From contig NZ_RJJT01000012.1 in assembly GCF_003938655.1 (NCBI RefSeq), positions 62,001 through 126,000 of the forward strand: a DNA stretch of 64,000 nucleotides. The letters run 5' to 3'. The DNA comes from Rhizobium pisi (GTDB lineage: Bacteria; Pseudomonadota; Alphaproteobacteria; Rhizobiales; Rhizobiaceae). The translations under genes and the position numbers were made by a program. Shown here piece after piece: positions 27,159-36,529 of the stretch (within the stretch, counting starts at the first letter, position 1; every line of letters starts with the position of its first letter). Below the pieces are notes generated by a model. The model was not told where the DNA came from. It did no database searches and saw nothing but the letters and a program-made list of their open reading frames with translations.

Positions 27159-29672
27159 CTAGCTTGGCAGGTACTCCGCGCTCCATGTCTCGCTGACCGT
27201 GCCGGAAGCGATCAGTCGGTCGATCTCAGCATCGGTGTAGTTCAGAGATCGGAGAACGGCGCGTGTGGACGCTCCGTACTTCTCTGCCGGCGCGACAGCA
27301 GTGACCTTGCCGACTGCCGGACGGATGGCGAAGGGATCGAGCTGTGTGACGGTATGTCCGCTCGAATGGTCCGGGAAGATCGAGAAAGAATAGCTGCCGC
27401 GGTCGACCCCCGGCGTGCCGTCGAAAATGCGGGCGCTCCGCCTCCGGATCGCCTCGATGTTCTCGCAAAGAGATACGCCGATATCGGCTTCCTGTAGCCG
27501 CTGCTGCCAGATCTCTGCGGGTGCGGTCATAAAGACTGTCGCGAGATAGGCCTCACGATCGGCTGTCGCCATCTCGACAATCCCCCTCAGACCGGCAACC
27601 TTGCCGAAACGCGGAAGATCGGCTTCCGAGGCACACAAAAGAAGGTGATCTCCCGATGCCGTTTCGTAGAGGCGCGACAGGGCATGATAACCCTTCGTTT
27701 CGCGGCCGGACGGCTCATCGAAGGGGCCGCGCCCCGCATAGTCGTAGCAGAACGGTATCTGCGCGAGGCCCGTCAGCGCTGACAGCGAGGTGCGCGGTCG
27801 ACCGATGACCCCGGTTTTGGACTTCTGGTACAGGGCGGCCGCGACGCCAAGGGCCGCACCAAAGCCGCACATGACATCGATGGTGCCGACATGGGCATGC
27901 TCCTCCGGCGTTTCCATCGAGCCGCCGAAGCGCAGCATGATGCCAGTCGCCGACTGCACAAGGTCGTCATAGCCGAGATAGTCGGTGCGCGGGCCGGTGC
28001 GCACGCCGCCAAAGCAATCGAGTTGGCAGAAGATCGCCTGCGGATTCAATTCCTTCAGGCTCTCCGCATCGAGCCCCATCGCATTGACTTGGCGGTCGGT
28101 GGCGTTCCAGACCACGACGTCGACGGAACGCACCAGTTCCTCGAAGACGACACGGCCATCGGGCGAACCGATATTCAGCAGCACGGACTGCTTGCCGCGC
28201 ATGTGCGACATGCCGAAAATCACGGTGTTCCAGCAGTCATAGAGCGGCTTGGCCGGATCGATCTTGATCACGTCCGCGCCGAAGCGGGCGAGATAGGCAA
28301 CCGAGTGCGGGCCGGCGATCACATTGCAGAGATCGAGGACCCTGACGCCATCCAGCCAGCCGCCGGGGGCTTCAACGCCGGGGGCCGGCAAGGAAGGATA
28401 CTCGATGCTCGCAAGCATCGCCAGCGCTTCCTTGACCGTTCCCCAACGCCGCGGGCGCGGCGTCAGCATGGCTTCGGCGCTTTCTTGCAGCCAGGCCATC
28501 GGCCCCGGCTGGGTCATACGGCCCAGGACCGGATCATCCACCTCGATCATCAGGCCGGCGGCCCTGGCGTGATCGTCGGCGATCCATTCCTTCAGCCAGC
28601 GTTGCGGCGCACCTGGAAACAGCCCTTCCCCGAAGACGCGTTCCCATTCGGCCGCCGTCTTACTGAGGAAGACTTCCTTCATGCGGGCCGCGATCTTGTC
28701 GGCCCAAAATTTCGGGAGTGGATAGACGCCAAGGGAAACGTCCGACGACCATTCCCAGACCGGCAGATAGGTGTCTTCCTCCTCGCGCAGTCCCTCGGCC
28801 ACCAGCTCATCGTAGAGGCCGAGCGTTTGCAGGCAACGCTTTGCATGGTTCTTGTGGCTGGGGCAGACGACGTAGAACATCCGGCCGTCGGCGCACATAT
28901 AGCTGCGATAGAAGGGATCGAGGAATTCCTGTAAGTCATCATAGGACATATCCATCGGCAGGCCTTCCTTGCGCCGCCGTTCGATCTCCCGCTCGCGCTG
29001 GGTCTGGTAGCGCAGTGGATAGTCCTCGATGAGGATCGAGTTGTAGGAGAGGCCCTCCATGACGGCGCTTGCCAGCGGCACCTCGATGTGATCGCCATGC
29101 CCGGTGTGCTCGCGCGCTTGAAGCGCCAGCACCGTTGCGGACGCCGCAAGCATTGTGCCGTAGGCGGAAGAAAGCGGCAGCGGAGAAAAAGAGGGGTTGA
29201 TGCCCATGAGGACGCGATTGAGGCCCATATCCGTGAAGACGCCGGAGGACGCCGCAATTACCGCCTCGAAGGCCCGCCAATCCCGGCGAAGCTGGTCGTC
29301 GGAGGCGAAGCCGGGGATCGACAGGGTGATCAGTTCAGGCCGCGCTTTACGCAACGCCGAAAAATCGATCCCAAGCCGGGCGAGCACGCCGGGGCGGAAA
29401 TTCTCGACGACAATATCGGCCTCCGCCACCAGCGCTTTTGCCTCATCCAACCCCTCCTCCGTTTTGAGATCGAGGGTGACGATCAGCTTGTTGCGGTTAA
29501 GGATGGCATTGGCGGGATTGTCCCAGAGCGGTCCGCCGGGCGGATCGACATGCACGACGGTCGCGCCAAGATCACCAAGAATCATGGCCACGGCCGGGCC
29601 GGCGATATATTGCCCGAAATCAACCACCCGAACGCCGGAAAGCGGAAGCGCGGAACGCGCGATCGATGTCAT
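27159..29672 (-). CDS. Tandem class III CoA-transferase, DddD-like
   Basis: An 837-residue protein made of two fused CaiB/BaiF (class III CoA-transferase) domains, about residues 10-400 and 440-830. Each begins with the family signature (VRVVDFGQYIAGPAVAM and VRVLDLCNVIAGPHSVAYL). The catalytic Asp of the family is present only in the second domain (HVGTIDVMCGFGAALG); the matching site of the first (SSAYGTMLAA) has none, so the first is probably inactive. This fusion, size and single active Asp match DddD, the DMSP CoA-transferase/lyase that releases dimethyl sulfide. ATG 29672 follows GGGGAG; an in-frame ATG lies 9 bases upstream. It sits between a GMC dehydrogenase and a betaine-type importer. 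A carnitine-type CoA-transferase is the alternative. Confidence 0.8.
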   Translation of the reverse strand: MTSIARSALPLSGVRVVDFGQYIAGPAVAMILGDLGATVVHVDPPGGPLWDNPANAILNRNKLIVTLDLKTEEGLDEAKALVAEADIVVENFRPGVLARLGIDFSALRKARPELITLSIPGFASDDQLRRDWRAFEAVIAASSGVFTDMGLNRVLMGINPSFSPLPLSSAYGTMLAASATVLALQAREHTGHGDHIEVPLASAVMEGLSYNSILIEDYPLRYQTQREREIERRRKEGLPMDMSYDDLQEFLDPFYRSYMCADGRMFYVVCPSHKNHAKRCLQTLGLYDELVAEGLREEEDTYLPVWEWSSDVSLGVYPLPKFWADKIAARMKEVFLSKTAAEWERVFGEGLFPGAPQRWLKEWIADDHARAAGLMIEVDDPVLGRMTQPGPMAWLQESAEAMLTPRPRRWGTVKEALAMLASIEYPSLPAPGVEAPGGWLDGVRVLDLCNVIAGPHSVAYLARFGADVIKIDPAKPLYDCWNTVIFGMSHMRGKQSVLLNIGSPDGRVVFEELVRSVDVVVWNATDRQVNAMGLDAESLKELNPQAIFCQLDCFGGVRTGPRTDYLGYDDLVQSATGIMLRFGGSMETPEEHAHVGTIDVMCGFGAALGVAAALYQKSKTGVIGRPRTSLSALTGLAQIPFCYDYAGRGPFDEPSGRETKGYHALSRLYETASGDHLLLCASEADLPRFGKVAGLRGIVEMATADREAYLATVFMTAPAEIWQQRLQEADIGVSLCENIEAIRRRSARIFDGTPGVDRGSYSFSIFPDHSSGHTVTQLDPFAIRPAVGKVTAVAPAEKYGASTRAVLRSLNYTDAEIDRLIASGTVSETWSAEYLPS

Positions 29673-29696
29673 TGCTCTCATCTCCCCAAGAGTTTT

Positions 29697-31385
29697 CTAT
29701 GCGCGCCGATCGGCGACGATCCAGCCGGCCGCCTTTTCGGCGATCATCAGCGTCGGCGCGTTGGTGTTACCGCTGGTGATCTTCGGCATGATACCCGCAT
29801 CGACGACGCGCAGGCCCTCAATGCCCCGCACCCTGAGACGGCTATCCACCACTGCCATCGGATCGTCATCGTGGCCCATCTTCGTCGTCCCGACAGGATG
29901 AAAAATGGTGTTGGCGATATCGCCCGCCAACCTGGCCAGTTCCTCGTCGCTCTGGAACTGCAAGCCGGGCTTCCATTCCTCAGGCTGGTATTTGGCCAAT
30001 GCCGGCTGCGACACGATACTGCGCACTTGCCGCAAGCTCTCGGCAGCGATGCGGCGGTCCTCTTCCGTGCTCAGATAGTTCGGCGCAATCGCCGGGGCGT
30101 CGACGGCCTTATCGGAGCGAATGCGCACGCTTCCGACGCTGGTCGGGTTGAGATTGCACACACTCGCGGTGAAGGCGGGTACGTTGTGCAACGGTTCTCC
30201 GAAGGAGTCGAGGCTCAGCGGCTGGACGTGATATTCAAGATTAGCGTGCGCCTGGCTGTCGTCCGACCGGGTGAAAGCGCCGAGCTGCGAGGGCGACATG
30301 CTCATGGGGCCGCTGCGTTTCAGCACATATTCGAGCCCGATCATCGCCTTGCCGAGCAGGCTGTTGGCGAGCGTGTTCAGCGTCTTGGCATTGCCGACCT
30401 TGAAGACCGCGCGAATCTGCAGATGGTCCTGAAGATTTTCCCCGACGCCCGGCAGGTCGTGGGCGACCTCGACACCATGGCGCTTCAGGAGAGAGCCCGG
30501 CCCGATGCCCGACAATTGCAGGATCTGCGGCGAGCCGATGGCGCCGGCCGACAGGATGACCTCCCTGCGCGCTCTGACCTCTGCCCTTTGCCCCTGCCGC
30601 TGGACAACGAGGCCGGCACAACGCTTGCGGCCGGACGCCTCGGCTTCAAGGATCAGCCGTTCGACATGGGCCTGAGTCCAGACCGTCAGGTTCGGGCGGT
30701 TTTTCGCCGGGCGCAGGAAAGCCTTCGACGTGTTCCAGCGCCAGCCGGATCGCTGGTTGACTTCGAAATAGCCTACGCCCTCGTTGTCGCCGCTGTTGAA
30801 ATCGTCGGAGCGCGGAATACCGGCCTCGACGGCGGCCTCGGCGAACGATTCGAGGATGTCCCATTTGAGCCGCTGCTTCTCTATCCGCCATTCGCCACCG
30901 TGGGCGTGCATGTCGGAGAAGCGGCTGTTGCCGCCTGTCTTTGGGTCCGCGCCGTTGTCCAGCCGATAATGATCCTCATGCGCCTTGAAATCGGGCAAGC
31001 AGTTCTGCCAGGACCAGGCGTTATCGCCGGTCGCCGCCGCCCAGCCGTCGAAGTCGCGCGCCTGGCCGCGCATATAGATCATGCCGTTGATCGAGGAGCA
31101 GCCGCCGAGCGTCTTGCCGCGCGGATAGCGCAGCGACCGGCCGTTCAATCCGGCATCCGGTTCCGTCTTGTACAGCCAGTCGGTGCGCGGGTTGCCGATG
31201 CAATAGAGATAGCCGACCGGGATGTGAATCCAGTGATAGTCGTCCTTTCGGCCAGCTTCTAGCAGAAGCACGCGCATCGCTGGATCGCGGCTGAGGCGAT
31301 TGGCGAGCAGACAGCCTGCGGAGCCTCCACCGACGATGATATAGTCAAAACTATCGGCGGCGCGGTAAGAAGCGCGGCTGGTCAT
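29697..31385 (-). CDS. GMC-family flavin alcohol dehydrogenase (choline dehydrogenase-like)
   Basis: A 562-residue FAD enzyme of the glucose-methanol-choline family. The dinucleotide-binding motif FDYIIVGGGSAGCLLANRL is at the N-terminus, RGKTLGGCSSINGMIYMRG gives the GMC signature 1, GAIGSPQILQLSGIGP signature 2, and the C-terminal NTIFHPVGTTKMG holds the active-site histidine. ATG 31385 is chosen over one 36 bases upstream because the family starts near the FAD motif. It is the first gene of the operon, 24 bases before the CoA-transferase. It may oxidise choline, or in a DMSP pathway 3-hydroxypropionate, as reported for DddA of the same family; that is inference. Confidence 0.88.
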   Translation of the reverse strand: MTSRASYRAADSFDYIIVGGGSAGCLLANRLSRDPAMRVLLLEAGRKDDYHWIHIPVGYLYCIGNPRTDWLYKTEPDAGLNGRSLRYPRGKTLGGCSSINGMIYMRGQARDFDGWAAATGDNAWSWQNCLPDFKAHEDHYRLDNGADPKTGGNSRFSDMHAHGGEWRIEKQRLKWDILESFAEAAVEAGIPRSDDFNSGDNEGVGYFEVNQRSGWRWNTSKAFLRPAKNRPNLTVWTQAHVERLILEAEASGRKRCAGLVVQRQGQRAEVRARREVILSAGAIGSPQILQLSGIGPGSLLKRHGVEVAHDLPGVGENLQDHLQIRAVFKVGNAKTLNTLANSLLGKAMIGLEYVLKRSGPMSMSPSQLGAFTRSDDSQAHANLEYHVQPLSLDSFGEPLHNVPAFTASVCNLNPTSVGSVRIRSDKAVDAPAIAPNYLSTEEDRRIAAESLRQVRSIVSQPALAKYQPEEWKPGLQFQSDEELARLAGDIANTIFHPVGTTKMGHDDDPMAVVDSRLRVRGIEGLRVVDAGIMPKITSGNTNAPTLMIAEKAAGWIVADRRA

Positions 31386-31515
31386 CGGCTTGCTCGCGCG
31401 CTGCGATGCAACACCGCACAATCATAAGCTTCGACGATTTGCCGTAGCATTTTAGCCTCCTCCTCATCTCTATTTTCAGGAATAGCGGAGGAGCGGCCCG
31501 GAAATCCAATGACAA
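31386..31515. promoter_or_regulatory. Divergent promoter region of GMC operon and LysR gene
   Basis: The two genes are transcribed away from each other across this short region. Its right half is AT-rich (TTATAAGTAAAATTAATATG around 31530) in contrast to its surroundings. LysR proteins usually bind such shared regions to control themselves and the divergent operon, so this is the likely operator; no exact site could be assigned. Confidence 0.45.
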
Positions 31516-32472
31516 ATGGCGCAGGGCATTATAAGTAAAATTAATATGCTTCAGTCAATCGACCTAAGAAAATTGAAGGCATTCGTCACCGTCGCGCGCG
31601 AGGGCAACGTCACGCGCGCCGCGGAGCAACTGCACATCACCCAACCGGCGGTCACTCTGCAACTGAAGCGCCTTGCCGCCGATACCGGGCTCACCTTGTT
31701 CCGGCGGACGTCCACGGGGCTGGAACTGACGCAGGAAGGAGCTCTGCTGGCAGCCAAGGCGGAGCAGGTGCTGACGGCATTGACGGATTTTGGGCAGACG
31801 GCCGGACATTTGGCGACACGCGTACGGGGGAAATTGCGGATCGGCACGATCATCGACCCGGAGTTCACCCGGTTGGGGGCGTTTCTGAAGGCGCTGATCG
31901 AGAGCGGGCCGGGCATAGAAACCACACTGCGCCATGGCATGAGCGGCGACGTTCCGGAGGGGCTGAGGCGAAATGAACTCGATGCCGGTTTCTATCTCGG
32001 CGACCCAAGAGATTATGATCCTTCCGCCGAGATTACCGGAGAAAGTGCCGCACCGCTTTTTCATGCCCGCGAGCTGGCGCAATTAACCTATCGCGTCGTC
32101 GCGCCACCATCGCTCGCCGGTCTCGTGCGCGGCGCGGATTGGTCACAGCTCGCATCGCTTCCTTGGATCGGCACACCGCAGGCCTCGGTCCACAATCGAT
32201 TGCTGTCGCGCCTATTTACCGATTTAGGCGTCCGGCAAAATATAGTCGCCCAAGTGGATCAGGAGACGTCCATGGTTGCCATGGTACGGACAGGGGTGGG
32301 ATTGAGCCTTTGCCGAGAGTCGATTGCCCTTCATGAACAACAGGCACACGGCCTTGTCATCGCTGAGAATGTTAAAATCTCCACGACGCTGAGTTTCCTC
32401 TGCTTGGAGGCTCGTATCGGCGACCCCTCCATAATGGCTGCTTTCGATGCAATAAGGCGGGTTTGGATATAG
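31516..32472 (+). CDS. LysR-family transcriptional regulator
   Basis: A regulator of 308-318 residues. The N-terminal winged helix-turn-helix reads LRKLKAFVTVAREGNVTRAA followed by ITQPAVTLQLKRL, and the rest is a periplasmic-binding-like effector domain (KLRIGTIIDPEFTRLGAF). Start 31516 or the internal ATG at 31546 (MLQSIDLRKLKAF) are both possible; the second is closer to the usual family start. It is divergent from the GMC dehydrogenase/CoA-transferase/ProXWV-like operon and is probably its activator, responding to a substrate or intermediate. Confidence 0.9.
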   Translation: MAQGIISKINMLQSIDLRKLKAFVTVAREGNVTRAAEQLHITQPAVTLQLKRLAADTGLTLFRRTSTGLELTQEGALLAAKAEQVLTALTDFGQTAGHLATRVRGKLRIGTIIDPEFTRLGAFLKALIESGPGIETTLRHGMSGDVPEGLRRNELDAGFYLGDPRDYDPSAEITGESAAPLFHARELAQLTYRVVAPPSLAGLVRGADWSQLASLPWIGTPQASVHNRLLSRLFTDLGVRQNIVAQVDQETSMVAMVRTGVGLSLCRESIALHEQQAHGLVIAENVKISTTLSFLCLEARIGDPSIMAAFDAIRRVWI

Positions 32473-33095
32473 TCGGGGCGGTCTGTGTGAAGGCAGTGGT
32501 TCGCCGAGACATGGTTTTGAGGGAAGCCTGCGTTACGACAACGCGTTGCCCGATAGCGCTTGTCTACCGTGAAAGACGCAAATTGCCCGTGCGACGCCAG
32601 CAAAAGGAGAAGCCACTGCGAGGTTTATCGCTTCAGTCGGCGTGGTCCGTCCGTCGGGGGCTTAGCCCAATTAAGAAAGCCGAGCGCAATTGTTGGAAAA
32701 GGCCAGTTCGCAGGATCGCGGCAGCTATTCAGCTAGCCGCGTGTTGCAACAAGCCGTCCAACGCGCTCGTGAAGAACAGGCCCCTTCTATCACTCTGCAC
32801 TTTGGCCACGGACACGATTTGGTAGTCCGAAGCGGACAATCAATTCGGTACGCAGGGACGGCAGGTTTGCGCACCATGTCGGACACTCAGGCCGCTGTTG
32901 AATTTCTGAAAGCTGCCGTTCGCTTAATCAGATAGGGCGGGGTAGCGGACATTCTGGTCCAACGGTTCCTCCGTATGCTTTACGGAACCGCCTCGGTCTT
33001 GTAGCGCGCCACCAGCGCTTCAGTTTGTTTGATAAGGTCCCGGGCAACAGACGCGCCGTCGTCTGGGCCGTTTCCATGGACCGCTCGGGACGCAG
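32473..33095. other. Gap with one weak open frame
   Basis: About 620 bases between the LysR gene and a truncated NmrA-like gene. Apart from the short frame at 32690-32935, listed separately, no family is recognised on either strand, and no clear RNA gene or terminator was seen. Confidence 0.45.
32690..32935 (+). CDS. Short hypothetical protein (doubtful)
   Basis: An 81-codon open frame with a fairly protein-like composition: a helical first part (ASRVLQQAVQRAREEQA), then a possible strand region (SITLHFGHGHDLVVRSG) and a helical end (TQAAVEFLKAAVRLI). The start may be the nearby TTG instead. No family was recognised and no strong ribosome-binding site is seen. It lies in a region of decayed genes and could itself be a remnant. 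Confidence 0.25.
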   Translation: MLEKASSQDRGSYSASRVLQQAVQRAREEQAPSITLHFGHGHDLVVRSGQSIRYAGTAGLRTMSDTQAAVEFLKAAVRLIR

Positions 33096-33513
33096 TCGTC
33101 GTCGACTTGAAAATTTCGAGGTCAATGCGCTGGGAAGTCTCGAGACGGCCGTGACGCTGACAACGCCTGAAGACATCGGGAAGCTGACCACGGAAATCGT
33201 GTTCGCCGAACCGCGGATCCGCAACAAGATCGTGTTCCTGGCGGGCGACACCGTGACTTACGACGAGGTTGCTGACAAGCTGGAGGCGGGTCTCGGGCGG
33301 CCCTACCGCCGCTCTGAATGGAGCGTGCCCTTCCTGATGGAAGAACTGGCGAAAGATCCGCAGAACATGATGCGCAAGTACCGCGCTGCATTTGCCTTGG
33401 GTCGGGGCGTCGCGTGGGACAAGGCCGGGACGTTCAACACGCGGCAGTCCATTCCGGTCACGGACATCGATGCGTGGATCCATGCAAACCTAGATGCCTC
33501 TGGTCGGGGGTAG
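33096..33513 (+). pseudogene. NmrA-like/SDR protein, C-terminal remnant
   Basis: The last 130 or so codons resemble the C-terminal half of NmrA-like (isoflavone reductase-type) NAD(P)-binding proteins: TTPEDIGKLTTEIVF, then KIVFLAGDTVTYDEVADKLE and YRRSEWSVPFLMEEL. The N-terminal Rossmann domain with its glycine-rich motif, which should be about 150 residues upstream, is absent from all frames. The remnant is therefore non-functional. It opens a stretch of gene decay between 32.5 and 47.9 kb. Confidence 0.65.
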
Positions 33514-34110
33514 TCCTCGAACCGCCTGGGGTTCGCGATTTCGAGCGGGTGGGTGGGACGACAAATGGATGTCGTACCCATCCACTGTCCGACCCCACGC
33601 CGCGATGCTCGCCACGTACTGATAAGCGACCTCCGCAGACCCGCTAGCGTTCGCTGCGGGCACTTGGATAACCTGAAAACGCGGCTTGCCTCTCAGGCAC
33701 CGAAATGTCCGTTTCCGAAAGTTGTCTCAGTCAGCCGCTATGACCAAAACTGGTTCGGTAGCCGAACAGCAGCTGATTGCAAATCCTAGCCGAAACCCAC
33801 CAGGCTGGTAACGGCCCCAGAGCCGACTTTCAATCCCTCGCCTTGATAGGGTTCGAACTCGTGGCAATCCCGTTGTCCTTAATACGCGGCAAGGTTCGAC
33901 GGTTAACCGCCCTGCGCGACCGAAGTCGCTAAGACACGGCAGTTCGGGATGGTATTGCCGCCCCCTTGCTCCGCTGCTCGATCCATGCCTCTATTTAACC
34001 TTCGAGGGGTGAGCTTCAATGTCATGGCATCACGCACGAACATAGCCGCTTCGCGGCAGCGCGGAGCTGGGGTGGACTTCTATCCCCAAGGGACAACGGA
34101 AGACTTGAGG
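33514..34110. other. Gap before zwf-type gene, with a tRNA-Cys-like scrap
   Basis: No gene is recognised here. Bases 33751-33790 recall the 5' half of a tRNA-Cys, with TTCGGTAGCC and an anticodon-arm-like CTGATTGCAAATC, but no T arm or acceptor pairing follows. The open frame that reaches back to 33949 is an upstream extension of the glucose-6-phosphate dehydrogenase frame and is not needed for the enzyme. A promoter must lie here but was not pinpointed. Confidence 0.4.
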
Positions 34111-35580
34111 ATGAGTGTTTTGCGCAAGAATTCAACTCGGGTCGGCCCCGGCTATCCACAGGTCGTTGTGCTCGTCGGCGCAACGGGCGATCTCTCAAGG
34201 CGCAAGCTACTGACCGGGCTGTTCCACCTCACCAATGCGGGCTTCATCCCAGGGTGCCGCATTATCGGCGTCTCGCTCGACGACATCGATGCCGATGCCT
34301 TCCGCACCATCGCCCGTGACTCGCTGGACAAGTTCTTGACTCGCAAGTTCTCGCAGTCCGAATGGGAAGCGTTTGCCGCATCGCTCGACTACGTCCCGCT
34401 CGCTGCCGGCGCCAATGCTCTCAAGGAAGCGGTCGACAGGGCCGAGAAAGCACTGGGCGTCGAGACGCGGCGCGTGCATTATTTATCGGTGCCACCAAGC
34501 GCCGCACTTCTGGCCGTGCAACTCCTCGCCCAGGCTGAGCTGACTGAACGCTCCCGTATCATCATGGAAAAGCCCTTCGGCACGGACCTTGCCAGTGCCG
34601 TTGCACTGAACAAGAAGCTGCACGAAGTGTTCGACGAGAAGCAGATATTCCGCATCGACCATTTTCTCGGCAAGGAGCCGGCGCAAAACATCCTGGCCTT
34701 CCGATTTGCCAATGGCCTGTTCGAACCAATCTGGAACCGCAACTTCATCGACCATGTGCAGATCGACGTTCCGGAGACGCTCGGCCTTTCCACCCGCGCC
34801 GCCTTTTACGAGACCACCGGCGCCTATCGTGACATGGTGGTGACCCACCTCTTCCAGATCCTCGGCTTCATGGCGATGGAGCCGCCCACTGCCCTTGAGC
34901 CTGCGCCAATCTCGGAGGAGAAGAACAAGGTGTTCCGCTCCATGTTGCCGATTGAGCCGCGCGACGTGGTGCGCGGCCAATATATCGGCTACCGCAATGA
35001 GCCTGGCGTCGATCCCGAAAGCGACACTGACACCTTCATCGCCCTAAAATGCGCCATCGACAACTGGCGCTGGGCTGGCGTGCCCTTCTACCTGCGTACC
35101 GGCAAGCGCATGGCCGAGGGGCAGCGCATTATTTCGATCGCATTCCGCGAGCCCCCGAAATCGATGTTCCCTGCCGGCTCTGGCGTGGGGGCACAGGGCC
35201 CTGACCACCTCACCTTCGACCTTGCTGATGCCTCCAAGGTCTCGCTTTCCTTCTATGGCAAGCGCCCTGGACCGGGCTTCCGGCTCGACAAGCTCTCCCT
35301 GCAATTCGCCATGAGCGAAACCGGCCTGATTGGCGAAGTTCTGGAGGCCTATGAGCGTCTGATCCTCGACGCCATGCGCGGTGACCACACGTTGTTCACC
35401 ACGGCCGAGGGTATTGAGCGGCTCTGGGAGGTTTCTCAACCTCTCCTCGATAACCCGCCGCCCGTACGCCTCTACGACCAGGGCGGCTGGGGGCCGAAGT
35501 CGATCCACCAACTCATTGCCCCGCACGCTTGGCGCCTACCGTTCGAGCGCGCCTGGAGGGATGCGGCAAAGCGTGATTGA
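34111..35580 (+). CDS. zwf: Glucose-6-phosphate 1-dehydrogenase
   Basis: A 489-residue enzyme that oxidises glucose-6-phosphate to 6-phosphogluconolactone, first step of the pentose phosphate and Entner-Doudoroff routes. The NADP motif VVLVGATGDLSRRKLL, the active-site signature RIDHFLGKEPAQN with its lysine and histidine, and the conserved EKPFGTDL are present. ATG 34111 gives the standard family length; the frame is open for another 54 codons upstream. The usual partners (pgl, edd) are not next to it, so this may be a second, accessory copy. Confidence 0.93.
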   Translation: MSVLRKNSTRVGPGYPQVVVLVGATGDLSRRKLLTGLFHLTNAGFIPGCRIIGVSLDDIDADAFRTIARDSLDKFLTRKFSQSEWEAFAASLDYVPLAAGANALKEAVDRAEKALGVETRRVHYLSVPPSAALLAVQLLAQAELTERSRIIMEKPFGTDLASAVALNKKLHEVFDEKQIFRIDHFLGKEPAQNILAFRFANGLFEPIWNRNFIDHVQIDVPETLGLSTRAAFYETTGAYRDMVVTHLFQILGFMAMEPPTALEPAPISEEKNKVFRSMLPIEPRDVVRGQYIGYRNEPGVDPESDTDTFIALKCAIDNWRWAGVPFYLRTGKRMAEGQRIISIAFREPPKSMFPAGSGVGAQGPDHLTFDLADASKVSLSFYGKRPGPGFRLDKLSLQFAMSETGLIGEVLEAYERLILDAMRGDHTLFTTAEGIERLWEVSQPLLDNPPPVRLYDQGGWGPKSIHQLIAPHAWRLPFERAWRDAAKRD

Positions 35581-35694
35581 CGGTCAGTAGTTGGATCGCG
35601 CCGACGACCCCTTCGTAAGTCCGAAATCCTTGGTTTCAGCCCCATCATTTCAGCTATAAGGTGGGAGACATCGCCCAAAGGGGATTCAAGGCCA

Positions 35695-36366
35695 ATGCCC
35701 CCAGAGAAGAAGGACCGTTCGCCTGTTGCTCTGGAACAGCGCGACGTAAGCGCCGACCAGCGCATGTTCTCGCCTTCCGTTGCGCGAAATTCGGCGCCGA
35801 TCCTCGCGGTCCTAAAACGTGTCCTTCCAACACATGGCGCCGTGCTGGAGATTGGATGCGGGACCGGCGAGCACGCCGTGTATTTTGCGGGAGCAATGCC
35901 CAACCTCACCTGGCAGCCGAGCGATCCGGATGCCGACGCCCGCACCAGCACGTCCAGCTGGATCAAATTCGCAGGGCTGAAGAATGTGCTGGCACCGCGG
36001 GATATTGATGTGTGCTCAGGACAATGGGGCGTTGAACAAACGGGGCATTTTGACGCCATCGTGTCTATCAATATGATCCATATCGCGCCATGGGCGACAA
36101 GCTTAGGATTGTTTGCAGGAGCTGGCCGTTTGCTTCGCGCTGGTGGGCTTCTTCTTCTCTACGGCCCATTCATGCGCGACGGGGCACACAACGCCCCTTC
36201 GAACGCTGCTTTCGACGCGGCTCTAAAGGAACGCAACCCATCCTGGGGTGTGCGTGATATCACTGATCTTGAACACGTGGGTGAGGCCGCGGGACTTAAT
36301 CTCCGCGAGACGATCGAGATGCCTACCAACAATATGTTGCTGGTCTTCTCCAGCGGTAGTGCCTGA
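35695..36366 (+). CDS. DUF938 SAM-dependent methyltransferase-like protein
   Basis: A 223-residue protein of the DUF938 family. The SAM-binding motif I reads AVLEIGCGTGEHAVYFA (about residues 50-66), followed by WQPSDPD as motif II and DAIVSINMIHIAPW as the motif IV region. The N-terminal FSPSVARNSAPIL is the family hallmark. The natural substrate of these proteins is not known. It stands alone, 115 bases after the dehydrogenase gene. Confidence 0.88.
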   Translation: MPPEKKDRSPVALEQRDVSADQRMFSPSVARNSAPILAVLKRVLPTHGAVLEIGCGTGEHAVYFAGAMPNLTWQPSDPDADARTSTSSWIKFAGLKNVLAPRDIDVCSGQWGVEQTGHFDAIVSINMIHIAPWATSLGLFAGAGRLLRAGGLLLLYGPFMRDGAHNAPSNAAFDAALKERNPSWGVRDITDLEHVGEAAGLNLRETIEMPTNNMLLVFSSGSA

Positions 36367-36529
36367 ACGAGCGGGCGCGAAAGAGACGTGGGCCTATAAC
36401 AGCATTTGGGCCCTTTGCTATCGTTCGAGGTCGATCCGCGGAACGTGCGGTATGCGCTAAACGATCGACCTCACTCCACTTGATAGTGGTCATGGCAACG
36501 TGCAATCGTCCTTTGACGATTACCTTGGA

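Noticed and set aside
29088..31262. 724-codon open frame on the + strand
   Set aside because: It lies wholly opposite the GMC dehydrogenase and CoA-transferase genes, has no family features, and arises from the high G+C codon pattern of the real genes.
33838..33925. Possible - strand tRNA suggested by GAGTTCGAACCC
   Set aside because: The T stem does not pair and no acceptor or anticodon stem can be built around it.
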